From NCBI GenBank assembly GCA_020205615.1, contig JAINUW010000472.1, positions 83,022 through 147,021 of the forward strand: a DNA stretch of 64,000 bases. The letters run 5' to 3'. Under the pieces are notes generated by a model. That model saw only the letters and a list, made by a program, of their open reading frames with translations. It ran no database searches and was not told the origin of the DNA. Origin of the DNA: Panax quinquefolius. Lineage: Eukaryota > Streptophyta > Magnoliopsida > Apiales > Araliaceae. Positions 37,323 to 48,180 of this stretch are shown here, piece after piece. The position numbers were made by a program, and so were the translations under genes. How positions within the stretch are numbered: the first letter of the stretch is position 1; the number at the start of each line of letters is the position of its first letter.

Positions 37323-37659
37323 ATCTCCCCTCCTTATGAAATTTCGCCCTCGAAATTTACGTACGTACCTGATATTCAAAGAGATGAGAATACCTTGCTT
37401 TCTTTTCAGATTGTACTTTTCCCGGTAATTTCCTCGCTATCATGATCTTCCCATTTCTCATCTCTTGTATTTCAGATATCATTCTAGAATATAGCTTCAA
37501 AACAAAGGTTAATTGACATATCATAATTTGTCAACTTATCAAGTAAACAATTTCAACTTAGGTAAGTCACACTTTAGTGAAGTATATAATTAATCTCTCC
37601 CTCCTAGTTCTAGACTCTTATCTCCGCCAAATGATTATAACCCTAAGCTCGATACCATT
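37323..37659 (-). other. Internal region of C: polypurine tract, pol stub, Met primer site
   Basis: Edges are TAAGGAGGGGAGAT (minus strand, left) and AATGGTATCGAGCTTAGGG (right). The left 120 bases again resemble the end of element A's pol, including the tttcgagggcgaaatttc stretch found at the stop codon of Tekay elements. Length 337 bp, and no gene. Confidence 0.85.
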
Positions 37660-38839
37660 TGTGACGCCCCCAAAATAGGTCCACATGACCCATTCTGAGT
37701 CGCCAGATATCACGCTATAAAAATTAAATACAAACTTCATTTATACAACTGTTGAACTGTCGTATATAATACGACCACAGTTAACTGTGAGTTTTAATAC
37801 AAATGTATGTAACTCTCATGGTGCCTCGACCACATCCTTACAATGATACTTTACATAAAAGTATAGTAAAAAACTATTTTGAAATTAAAATCTTAGGGAA
37901 GTGCTCAAGAAAACCTTTGTACATGGGAGGCCATGCGTCTAGGTTATGATAGATATCATATGTCCACAGAATTATCCTTGGTTGACCCAATACACCCCAA
38001 AGAAAAATGAGAAGATTACTATCATCTTCTTTCCAATGGTGAGTCTTCTCTTAACATATAACTATCTCCACTGTCTCCAAATGAAAATTATATTTCAAAT
38101 AAACTACAAGATCATATAGGTAGTGCTCGTAGATATACTCAGCAAGTGGATGTGCACAACCCTGTCTTATGATAACACGAGATTGTATGTCATTAGACAT
38201 CTTGTATGATAGTGGCAAAATGCCCTTCCAAATTTGGGTTCACTTCACCCTATTCGGTTAACCAAAATTAAATATCAAATGACATATACAATACGACACA
38301 CTTAACTAAAGTCATCAATAAAATAATTTCCATATTATTTTGGGAGAAACTTAACAGCTATAGATCACCGTTCTATTCCCCTGTTATCCACGCTCGACCC
38401 AGCTACACTCTTATTACCTGAAAGGAATTGTGAAGAAAAAAGGGTGAGCACAACTAGCCCAGTAAAGAATATCATGACTAAAGATAATTTACATCATCAA
38501 TAGCCTTCATCAGTAATAAATCAGAGATTTAGAACATATGGTAAATGATAAAATTTTCAACCATAGTTGCAGCGGAACGAGCAATCCATTAGAAGAGTCA
38601 AATAGACCATCAGATCTATTATCTTCTCTATGTTAAAAGTCCTGATAATGTTTTATCCTCGTAACATCAATCAACAATTCCTTTTCACAATCATATGAAT
38701 AACTTTCATAATCATAATTGTGATTCTAAATTCCTCTTTGCACCCAGGCCGAAGAAAATTTTCATCACCTATCTTCACCTGAAACATCAAAAATCATGGT
38801 TATACCAAATCACAATTTCTGCTTATAATCATACTAATA

Positions 38840-39430
38840 AATTCATCTTTGCACTACTGACCAAAGATATTCATTAACAATTCATCTTTGCACTACTGGG
38901 CCAAAGGCATAACCAGTATTTTAAAAGAGTCAAATAGAGCATGATATCTACTATCTTTTATGAATTAAAAATTTATTATCAATATTTTTATCGCTGAGAC
39001 TCATCTTAATAAATAATCCACATCATCGAATCACCCCTACACTACAGTCAAGGATATTCGTTAATATCACATCCATGAATTAATATTTCATTGTTGGGAC
39101 TCAGCTCAATAATTAATCCACATCATCGAATCATCTCTGCACTACAGGCCAAGGATATTCGTTAATATCACAACCACGAATTATCTATGCACTACGGGCT
39201 AAAGATAATCGTGTTTTCATCAACGGTCCTGATCATGCCATAAAACAATTCATCTTTGCACCCTTGGATGAAGAGAATCCATAGCCATAATCATACCAAA
39301 AAATGTCCATCAATGCACTACGGGCCAATGAGGACTTTTACCACATCATTTGTAACATTACGGTCATGATTATACCAAATAATCCTTAGTCATAGTCATA
39401 CCAAGTCCATCTATGCACTACAGGCCACAT
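38840..39430. repeat. CACTACGGGC hairpin array, LTR C2
   Basis: Same order of loops and arms as in C1 (near 38850, 38895, 39030, 39140, 39185, 39312 and 39412). Loop changes include ctactga and ctactgggcc. Confidence 0.8.
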
Positions 39431-40320
39431 ATAACTTTCATCATAATATAAGCATGAGGATAATGACAATGATATAAAGAATCAATCAAATGAGATAAAG
39501 GATAAATATTAAACATTTATAATATAATTTATTATTGACGTTCAATAATAACCAAATGTTATTAATTACTTAATAATCTCATAATCTAATATCATTAATA
39601 TTATAATAATATTTTAATCATTTCTTAAACTTATAAACAATTTATTTCAATTGTTTACACTTTATCAAATAATGCATTTAATCATTCAAAAATGTCATAC
39701 TCATAAGATTTCATCATCAATGATCACATCCCTCATCAAAAATCTGCATATACCCTATATAGGATTCCCAAGCCATAAAATCCTATTTTTCAATTTTATT
39801 ACTTCACATAACATATTTAATTCATTTACTCATAACTAGTTCATTTTCATGAAAAATACCAAATCAGTCCCAAAAATATTTTATTTCTAGGATTTAGCAT
39901 AATATAGTCCCATATTGAACATATATTTTTCTCAAAAATTTTAAAATTCATTAACTATTTTCATATATGGCTAAAGCGCCAAATATATAAACATTTATCA
40001 TAAATTCTACTTTTGTCCAAAAATTCAAAATTTACTGAGGATATACTCCTATTATATACATGTACTCCCAATAAATATTTCACCAATTTTGGAGTTAACC
40101 ACAAGAAGTTATAAGGGTTTACTTTTAAAATAATCTTTTCCTATAAAATTCATAACTCCTAATCTATACATCCAAAAATCGCCATTTTTGGACACAATCT
40201 AGAGAACTCATCAGATTATCATTTCAAATTTTTCCAGAATTTTTGAGAATCAGAAAAATTACAAAACTGCCCCTAGCAGAAACCCCTTTTGAATGAAAAT
40301 ACTATTGATATCAATACGAA

Positions 40321-40750
40321 GGATCATTCACCATGCATGCGGTAGTCCACATAGACAGGTTATTCCAACAGAATAATAAAGCATGGAATAACAGAAGAAT
40401 TCACCATGCATGCGATAGACCGCACAGACATATTATTTCCAACAGAATAATAAAGAATGAAATAACAACGAAATTCACCATGCATGCGATAGACCGCACA
40501 GACAGGTTATTCCAACAGAATAATAAAGAATGGAACCAGGTCATGCGTAAACGTACAGACAGGATATTCCGACAGAATAATAAAGAATAGAATAATAGAA
40601 GAATTTCACCATATATGTGATACTTCCCATAGATAGGTTATTCCAACATAATAATAAAGAATGGAATAACAGAAGAATTTCACCAAGTATAGGGTAGTCC
40701 GCGTATACAAGTTATTCCAACATATTAATAAAGAATGGAATAACAGAAGT
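40321..40750. repeat. Hairpin minisatellite, LTR C2
   Basis: Same six-unit array as in C1. The ORF at 40333-40590 is its translation. Confidence 0.85.
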
Positions 40751-40914
40751 TCTCTTCATGAATATGAAAGAAATAATACCCCTTACGAATACAACAAATA
40801 ATATCCCTTATCTTAGAAAAAACTGGATATAGGAGTAGTGAAGTAGCAGAATACTTTTCTTCTTTCTCTCTATAGTTTCTGTGAATTCGTAAGAAATAAT
40901 GAAGGAACAAGCTT

Positions 40915-40924
40915 CTATTTATAG
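40915..40924 (-). promoter_or_regulatory. TATA box of LTR C2
   Basis: CTATAAATAG on the minus strand, upstream of a ctctct-rich start region. C2 is the 5' LTR of C. Confidence 0.7.
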
Positions 40925-41991
40925 GAGAATGGACTAAATAGTAACTAATTCATGAACGGTCCAGATTGATTCACTTTTAAACGGACGGTCCATATTGATT
41001 TACTATGCAGTATTAATAAAATATTCTAATAAAACAAAATCTTTGAAATAAATTATAATATATTCTATTTATAGTCTAATAGAACAAATAACTTTATAAA
41101 AGTATTCTGTTTTATATAAAATGATTTTACTATGCAAAAACTATGCAGGCACTGTGCAACAATATACATAATAAAATATAATATATTCTATTTATAGTCT
41201 AATAAAACAAATAACTTTATAAATGTATTACATTTTATATAAAAAGATTTTACTATGCAAAATACTATGCATAATAGAATATAACATATTCTATTTATAG
41301 TCTAATAAATTAAATAACTTTATAAAAGTATTACATTTTTATATATAAAGCTTTTACATTTTATTACAATAATAATACTAATAAAACAAAATTTATATAT
41401 AATATATATATATATAAACTTAGTGACTTCATAAAAGATACCTCAATATATTTAACAACATTTATCATCATTATTATAATTCACAATATTAATCGACTGA
41501 GTCATTTCCGGAAAGAGGGGCTTTCTAATAAGGATTTCTCCCTATTGGCGTGCAATTAGGTGACCAAATCTCTCCTTGGCAGAACTTCTAGACATCGTTA
41601 ATATTGCAAATAATGATATTAATAACTCTGTCATCTCAATTATTGATTTAATAATATATAAAATATCGACAATAATTGAATTAAATAACGTGAGATACTA
41701 TGCAATAATTACTGTAGCAATAATTGAACAAAAGCGAGTGACTTCTCACGTAAGCATCGATAATCAATCAAGTGTGCTCTTATATGCAACCACAGCCAGT
41801 ATTCTTATCACGTTAACAAAGGTGTTTCAAGAGTTAATGCTAAAACTTCCGCCGTTATTTTCATAAAAATATTTTTGTCATTTTTTCAATCCGACAATAA
41901 TTTCGTTGTGGGGTCCACCAATGATTGTGTCTTTGTACGAATATTCCCTGATAAAAAGAATATTCCCTGACTAATCGAATATTCCCCAACA

Positions 41992-42423
41992 CTGTAATTA
42001 CTGTAACAATTATTGAGTAGTGCCTTCTTACGTAAGAATTGCTAATTCCAAAAATACTGTGCAATACCGTGTGCTACTGTGCAACCACACGTATTACTGT
42101 ATCTTAACCACCAGGTATTCCAACAGTGTTAACGATAATAATTACGCCATTATTTATAAAAACTCAAACTTGTCGTTTTCTTCATCCAACAGTTATTCTG
42201 TTATGGGGCCCACAAATGGATGTGTCGTCGTATGAATATTCCCCGACAACAAGAATATTCTACGACCAAACGAATATTCTCCAACAGAAATGAGTATTTT
42301 ATAACCACTTGCGTATTTTGAAAATTTTATATATATCACCTTAACTTTAACTTTTTATCAATTTAACCATTTACTAAATAGGAAAATTGAATAATAATAT
42401 TTCATAAAATTCAGGGTCTTACA
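41992..42423 (-). repeat. LTR B2, resumed (or end of another B LTR)
   Basis: Matches 24330-24759 of B1, including tgccttcttacgtaagaat, and ends GGGTCTTACA. Its position right after C suggests that it is the remainder of B2 after a deletion across the junction. Confidence 0.75.
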
Positions 42424-42741
42424 ATCTCCCCTCCTTATGAAATTTTGTCCCCGAAATTTACGTACCTGGTATTTCAAATAGTTGAGAATACCTTGCTTTC
42501 ATTTTGATTCTATCTCCCCCGGTCATCATGATTTCTCCATTGCTCATCTCTCACGTATTTGAGATATCATTCTAGAATACGACTTCAAACAAAGGTTAAT
42601 TGACATATCACAATTTGTCGACTTAAGTAAGAAAATTTAGCTTAGGTAGAAAACACACTAGCGAAGGATATTACTCGTCTCTCCTTCCTAGTTCTAATCC
42701 CGGATCTCGCGGAGATCATATCCCTAAGCTCTGATACCAAA
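42424..42741 (-). other. Second B internal region
   Basis: 318 bp, collinear with 24760-25068. The primer site is perfect here: TTTGGTATCAGAGCTTAGGG on the minus strand (42722-42741). The polypurine tract reads TAAGGAGGGGAGAT. Confidence 0.85.
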
Positions 42742-43892
42742 TGTGACGCCCCAAAAATTGGTCCAATCCATCCAACCTATTCTGAGTCGCCAAATACATG
42801 CTACAGAAAACAACTATAACTTTATTACTATAGTTGTCGTGCAAAATACGACAACACATATACTGTGAGTTTTGATACAAATATATACCAATTGTGACTC
42901 TCATCCCAACCGTGGATAGCACGTCACAATGGCACCTTACATAAAGGTATAGTTAATAAATGTTTTAGAAATTAAAATCATTGAAAAATGCTCAAAAAAA
43001 CCTTCGTACATGAGAGACCATGCATCTAAGCTATAATAGATATCATATGACTGGAGAATTATCCTTTGTTGACCCAATAGACCCCAAAGAAAAATGAGAA
43101 GATTGCTATCATGTTCTTTCCAATGGTGAGTCTTCTCTTGACATATAATTATCTCCATTGTCTCTAATTGAGAATTATACCTCAACCAAACTCCCAGATT
43201 ATATAGGTAGTGCTCGTAGATATAATCAGCAAGTGGATGTGCACAACCCTGTCTTATGATTACACGAGGTTGTATATCATTAGGCATCTTGTATGATAGT
43301 GGCAAAACACCCTTCCAAAGTTGGGTTCACTTCACCCTATTCGGTTCACCAAAATTAAATATCAAATGACGTATACAATACTACACACTTATCTAAAGTT
43401 CTCAATAAAATTATTTCCATACTATTTAGGGAGAAGCTCAACAGCTATAGACCACCGTTCTATTCCCCTGTTACCCTTGCTCGACCCAGCTACACTCATG
43501 TTACCTGAAAGGAATTGTGAAGCAAAAGGGTGAGCACAACTAGCCCAGTAAAGAATATCATGACTAAGATAAATAATTTATCAATAGCCTTCATAAGTAA
43601 TAAATCAGAGATTTAGAACATATGGTAGATGATTTTCAACCATAGTTGCAGCGGAACGAGCAATCCAATAGAAGAGTCAAATAGACCATAAGATCTATTA
43701 TCTTCTCCATGTTAAAAGTACATCAATAATGTTTTATCCCTGTAACATCAATCAATAATTTCTGTCCACAATCACGTGTATAACTCATAATTATAATTGT
43801 AGTTCTAAATTCCTCTACTCATCCAGTACGAAAATAATTTTCATCACCTGTCTTTACCTAAAACATCAAAGATCCTGGTTATACCAAATCAC
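42742..43892 (-). repeat. LTR B3 (truncated)
   Basis: Follows B1 from its start to about position 22299 of B1, ending ttataccaaatcac, where the Tat-1 LTR resumes. The hairpin array, minisatellite and U3 are lost. Confidence 0.85.
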
Positions 43893-44761
43893 GTGCAACA
43901 CGTGCAACGTGATGTCCGCTCGAACATGCTGAACTTTAATCCGAGCATCCGATTGAGGTGTATAAGACATGTTTTGGACTGCTGTTGTTGAGAGCTATGC
44001 AATGACATGGGATTAGAGGTTGTACGAAGTCAAGAAGATGGAACAATGTCCTATCTCTTCAAACTTCAAATTATATCCGGTGTTCTGCCTTGCGTAGTAG
44101 TCATTAGGGATTGCAACTCCTTGGTTCTTGTGGGACATTGTTGTGTAGAATGTATGTTCAGATGTTTGTTTGTTTAGACAGCGTCATATGGAGTTGAGGT
44201 GGCAATTTGATGACTTTGCCCTTCATCGGGATTATCTCTGATTTTGGCCGATAAAGCAGACATTGCTCAGGGTTGTCTTTGAGATTGGACCGCTGTAAGT
44301 GTTGAATGACCTCAGGGTTATCTCTGAGGTGTGCATGTCCTCCCGGGGTTATCTCCAGGTTTATGAATTGAGTGCCTCAGTGTGAGTCCTGAGGTTGAAG
44401 CTGACTGCATGGGTTGAAACGAGCATCTCCAAAACTGCAACTGCACTCCTTGGGGTTATCTCCAATGTTGATATTTTCTTTCTCGGTGTTGTTTTCAGGA
44501 CTGAGACTAAACATCTCGGGGTTATCTCCAAGATGAATCAGCCTTCTCCGGTGGAATTTCCGGTATCTGCACTGTTATCCTCGGGATTATCTCGAAGATG
44601 GGGAAATGATACTCCCGGTGTATTTTCTGGGGTTGAGACTGCACTTCCGGGGGTATTTCCAGGATTAAGTTGAGTTGTCTTCCAAGATTATCTCTGAAAG
44701 AATATTCCGCACTTCCTGTAATGTTTAGTAACATGTAGGCAGAAAATTTCGAGTGTCTACA
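43893..44761 (-). repeat. Tat-1 5' LTR, second part
   Basis: Matches 695-1567 and ends TGTCTACA, the LTR terminus. It carries the ggttatctc array at 44215-44690. About 50 bases near 44425 are missing relative to the left LTR. The ORFs in it are not shared between copies. Confidence 0.85.
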
Positions 44762-45220
44762 GGTTGTCTTCAGGGTTTGGATTTGATCTCCCGAGGTTAT
44801 CTCTGGGTTAGACTTGATCTCTCGGGGTTATCTCTGGGGCTTGTATTTGATCTCTCGGGGTTGTCTCTAGGGCTTGGATTTGATCTCCCAGGGTTTTCTT
44901 TTGGGTCGGATTTGATTTCCCAGGGCTATTGTCGGGTCTTGGCTTGATTTATAGGGGTTGTCTCTGGGGTTTAATTTAAACTCCTGGGGTTATCATCGGG
45001 GTTTGATTTGATCTCCGTGGGTTATCTTCAGACTTTGGATTTGATTTCCCGGGGTTGTCGCTGGGGCATTATTTGATCTCCCGGGGTTATCAACGGGGTT
45101 TGATTTGATCTTCCGGGGTTATGTCCGGGCTTGGACTTGATCTCCCAAGGTTGTCTTCGACAGATGATTCTGCCCTCCTGCATGGTTAGTAACAGAAACG
45201 CAAAATTTTGAGTGTCTACA
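44762..45220 (-). repeat. LTR fragment of a second Tat family (Tat-2)
   Basis: 460 bases of ggatttgatctcccggggttatctc repeats end in gttagtaacagaaacgc...gagtgtctaca. The terminal 50 bases match the inverted Tat-2 LTR at 55386 better than Tat-1. Its neighbour on the left is the Tat-1 terminus, which fits Tat-1 having inserted in this LTR. On the right it cuts into the CACTA-2 transposase. Confidence 0.75.
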
Positions 45221-47590
45221 CAGCTAATTCACTAGCAAAAGATTGGGGTTCGTCGAACTCATTCTGACTTAAACAGTTGTGCGTAGTTGAGACTACATCG
45301 TCAAAATATAAAGAGTAGAAGTTGACAAACTCTTCCTTCGTATAGTATTCAACAATTAAACCCTCTACACGAGCTTTATTTTTCACTTGCTGCTTTAATC
45401 GACGCATATAACTGAATTATGATTGAACAAAATTAATATTGCTAGTATGAGTTATAAATATCATCAAATTTTAAGTATATAGATGATATTACCTCTAAAA
45501 AGGATACATCCACCAATATTGCACCGGTTCTCCAAGCTTAAGTTCATATGGTAGATGAATAGGCAAATGCTCCATCTAGTTAAAGAACCCTGTAGGTAAG
45601 ATCATTTTGAGCTTGCACATTATCAGCAATATATTATTATTCATCTGCTCCACATCACTGTACCTTATAATCGTTGAGTAAAGATCCCAAAAAAAATTTG
45701 ATAGTTCGGTTAAGGCATCAACAAACTTCCTAGGTATCTCAAAAAATGCAATTGACATCAACTTCTGCATGAATATATGGCAATCATGACTTTTGAACCC
45801 AGTAATTGAAGATGTTAAACCTTAATACAATGAGATATGTTAGAAGCATATCCATTCGAGAGCTACAATGCACTTAACCACTTGCAAACATCTTCAACCT
45901 ATTGCTTGGTAAGACAAAATAGAGCTTTTATTTTTGAGTTGTTAGGTCAGAGCCACAATTCTTGTCTGATGTTCATTACCTCCAAATCTTTATGTGCTTT
46001 ATCATTGTCTTTTGTTTTACCACTTGCATCTAACACGGTGTAAAACAAGTTCTCCAATACATTTTTTCTTTATTCATGACATCTATACAATGATGGACTA
46101 ATAGTGTGACCTAGTATGACAACTTAAACCATATGGGCGAGTGTGTCCAGTTAAGAGTTTTTTTGTACCATATTTCCCTCAACTTACTATGCTCCATGTT
46201 AGATCATTTAGCTAGTCCAATATCTCGCTGCCCAACAAACGTCCAATAACCCCCTTCTTCTCTGTCTTTCTATTGAACTATGAAGACATCATTTTGAAAC
46301 TTTGGTCAGCAAATAAGAATCTACGAATAGTTTCAAAGAAACTAGTTTTCTGCTCATGACCTATATGTGTGCCTTGCACATCCCCTATTATACTAGACAT
46401 GAAAGCTTCTCGTGAGTCGACCAACCATAGATCATCCCAAGTGTCAAAAATTCGGTGATAGTCCACAGCAAAGCTGCCTTCCTCAAAAAATTTTGCTTGA
46501 CCAATTTATCATAAGTCTGAACACCCATCTCCCACAACATCTTAAGTTCATCGACTAACAGTCTGAGGTACACGTTTATGTATTTTTTAGGACTCTTATC
46601 CCCTGGTATGAGTAAAGTCAAGAACAGATATGGATCCCTCATGCAAATTGATGGTGGAAGATTGTAAGCTACCATGGTCACTGGCGAAACAAAGTAGGGA
46701 TGTCTAAATTATTAAATAGGTGAAAGTCATCCGTAAACATGTAAAGCCTAACATTCCTAACTTCCTCAGCAAATTCTGGAAAATTTTCATTAATCTTCTT
46801 CCATTCATCTCCACCTGCAGGGTGAGTCAGCTGACCAGACACGACGTCCCTTGTTCTATACCAACTCATATGTTGAGTTGTGTGGGACGACACGAATAGT
46901 CGTTAAATCTTTATCGCAATACGAAATAGTATATATAACGTGTTTCTCCTTCATCCCACCTTCACCTTAAACCGAGTCAAGTTGCATATATCACACTGCA
47001 CCTTATCTATGTCAGCCCCATAGTATATATAACGTGCAATCCTGATCACAATCATCAATCTTCTGATACCCCATATTCAAACCCTTTACCATCTTCTTCA
47101 CTTTGTAATAATTCGCGAGCAAAGTATGATCCTTGGATAAGAACTCGCTGATAAGAGCAAGTAAAACATTGAAACCTTTGTCACTGTAGTCATGCTCATT
47201 CTTGAAGTGTAAAAGCTTAGTTACTACAATAGCCTGGTCTGTTTATCACTTCCAGGATAAAATGGGACCTCCGATTCAACTAGCATCTTGTAAAAAGCAA
47301 CAGTTGTATCATTTGGCTCTTGCTGAACATTGCTTAACGAATGCTTATTTTCAGCCCAATTTATATTGTTAGGCCCATAAACATTGACCAACATCTCCAC
47401 AAAATCATAATTATCGGCGTATGAATTCCCTTGAATTGGTTGTTCTACATTGTCAGTCAGTTCCCTCAACTCAGCTGATTCCCTGAGATGAATCCATATA
47501 GAATACCCATCCACAAAGTCATGAGAAAATAAGCCAAATTTAATCTCGTCTGCTTTCTTCCAAATCAGGTTTTTACACTTGACACGTATG
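45221..47590 (-). pseudogene. En/Spm TNP2-type transposase
   Basis: Order from the N-terminus: a transposase-associated segment (CIRVKCKNLIWKKADEIKF, about 47530-47590), DFVEMLVNVYG (47224-47514), the LLHIKNEH region near 47190, WRNVRLYMF-type sequence (46678-46893), then the core at 46388-46681 with VAYNLPPSICMRDPYLFLTL and LWEMGVQTYDK. Next come IGHEQKTSFFETIRRFL (46278-46466) and the C-terminal DUF4218-type blocks MCKLKMILPTGFF (45576-45770) and KNKARVEGLIVEYYTKEEF (45216-45407). Many stops and frame changes are present. It would cut and move CACTA elements in the nucleus. This copy is dead and lacks its last part. Confidence 0.88.
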
Positions 47591-47599
47591 CATCTTATA

Positions 47600-48180
47600 T
47601 TTCTGTTCGAATCATCATCATGTTCTATTGCTTTGTGTCAAAAAATTGCATACTCCTTCGTGGTAAGCATCCACTAATCCCCTCCAATCAATGGGTATCT
47701 TACGGTACATCCAACTTCGGTCTGCTAACATCTTTAACTGAACAAAAGACACATTCAGAACATGGATATTCATGTATGTGGTCCATGTATGAATTATATT
47801 TTTCTAGTATCTCTACTCTACAAGAGTTAGACTTCTATTTCATTCGTGGATGCGTCTCCTCACTAGTGCCAATTTTGAGCACGTTTCTTCTATTTTAAGA
47901 AAATTTCAGCAGCACCTCCCTATCATCTCCAACTACATGAAATAGACCAGAATACTTAGTCTAAGTATGCACTCGGAGAACATGTAGAGACACCAGCTGA
48001 AAAATTCCCAAAAAAAACTTACACTGTGAATTGACACCGACCTAAATGAGAGACATAACATCCAGTAACAGTCCCAGAATGGAGACTATTCCACATTCAC
48101 TCTTAATGAGTGAATGTCAAACGGGTTTCTAAGCTCCAACATATACTACATATACATGTATATATTAAGTTTATTGAATA
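47600..48180 (-). other. Upstream part of CACTA-2, no recognised gene
   Basis: The minus strand here keeps no long frame. It may hold the degraded first exon of the transposase. The plus-strand ORF at 47620-47898 lies opposite this region and shows no family features. Sequence from 48140 resembles a repeated gtttctaagctcc...tacatatacatg unit seen again at 48355. Confidence 0.4.

Larger units (their letters stand above)
28067..41991 (-). mobile_element. Family C non-autonomous LTR element, inserted in LTR B2
   Basis: Two long LTRs (C1 28067-37322, C2 37660-41991) flank a 337-bp internal region with primer site and polypurine tract and no genes. C1 contains a CACTA element; without it the LTR is about 4.5 kb. 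The five bases before C are CCAAA, but C2 has lost its last 130 bases or so at the junction with B, so the duplication cannot be seen. Confidence 0.82.
37660..41991 (-). repeat. LTR C2 (5' LTR, outer end lost)
   Basis: Collinear with C1, without the CACTA insertion. It breaks at attccccaacac near 41990 and continues as B sequence. About 130 bases of U3 are missing. Confidence 0.85.
21149..43892 (-). mobile_element. Family B non-autonomous LTR element(s), tandem LTR-int-LTR-int-LTR, interrupted by C
   Basis: Three B LTRs (21149-24759; 25069-28066 continued at 41992-42423; 42742-43892) alternate with two internal regions of 309 and 318 bp. No gag-pol remains. Ends, primer site and polypurine tract match element A, which makes B an internally deleted relative with very long LTRs. 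It lies inside the Tat-1 5' LTR. The right end is lost in a deletion that also removed about 320 bases of that LTR. Confidence 0.8.
1..44761 (-). mobile_element. Tat-lineage Ty3/gypsy retrotransposon (Tat-1), old and multiply invaded
   Basis: The coding order on the minus strand is gag, protease with G-patch, RT, RNase H, a second archaeal-type RNase H and integrase. The extra RNase H and the RT style mark the Tat (Ogre/Retand) clade. The 3' LTR is at the left and enters the window already open. A matching LTR, in two pieces at 20931-21148 and 43893-44761, has the same orientation and the same TGTCTACA end and lies beyond gag, so I take it as the 5' LTR. The 5' half of gag, the leader and part of that LTR are missing. 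Joining the pieces into one element is inference from order and orientation. The alternative is an unrelated solo LTR of the same family at 20931-44761. Confidence 0.7.

Noticed and set aside
18745..39430. Regularly spaced short palindromic repeats resembling CRISPR
   Set aside because: This is plant nuclear DNA, the units lie inside LTRs, the spacers are not unique sequences of constant length, and there are no cas genes.
47620..47898. Plus-strand ORF opposite the TNP2 region
   Set aside because: The transposase signatures are on the minus strand. This frame shows no family features and no context of its own.
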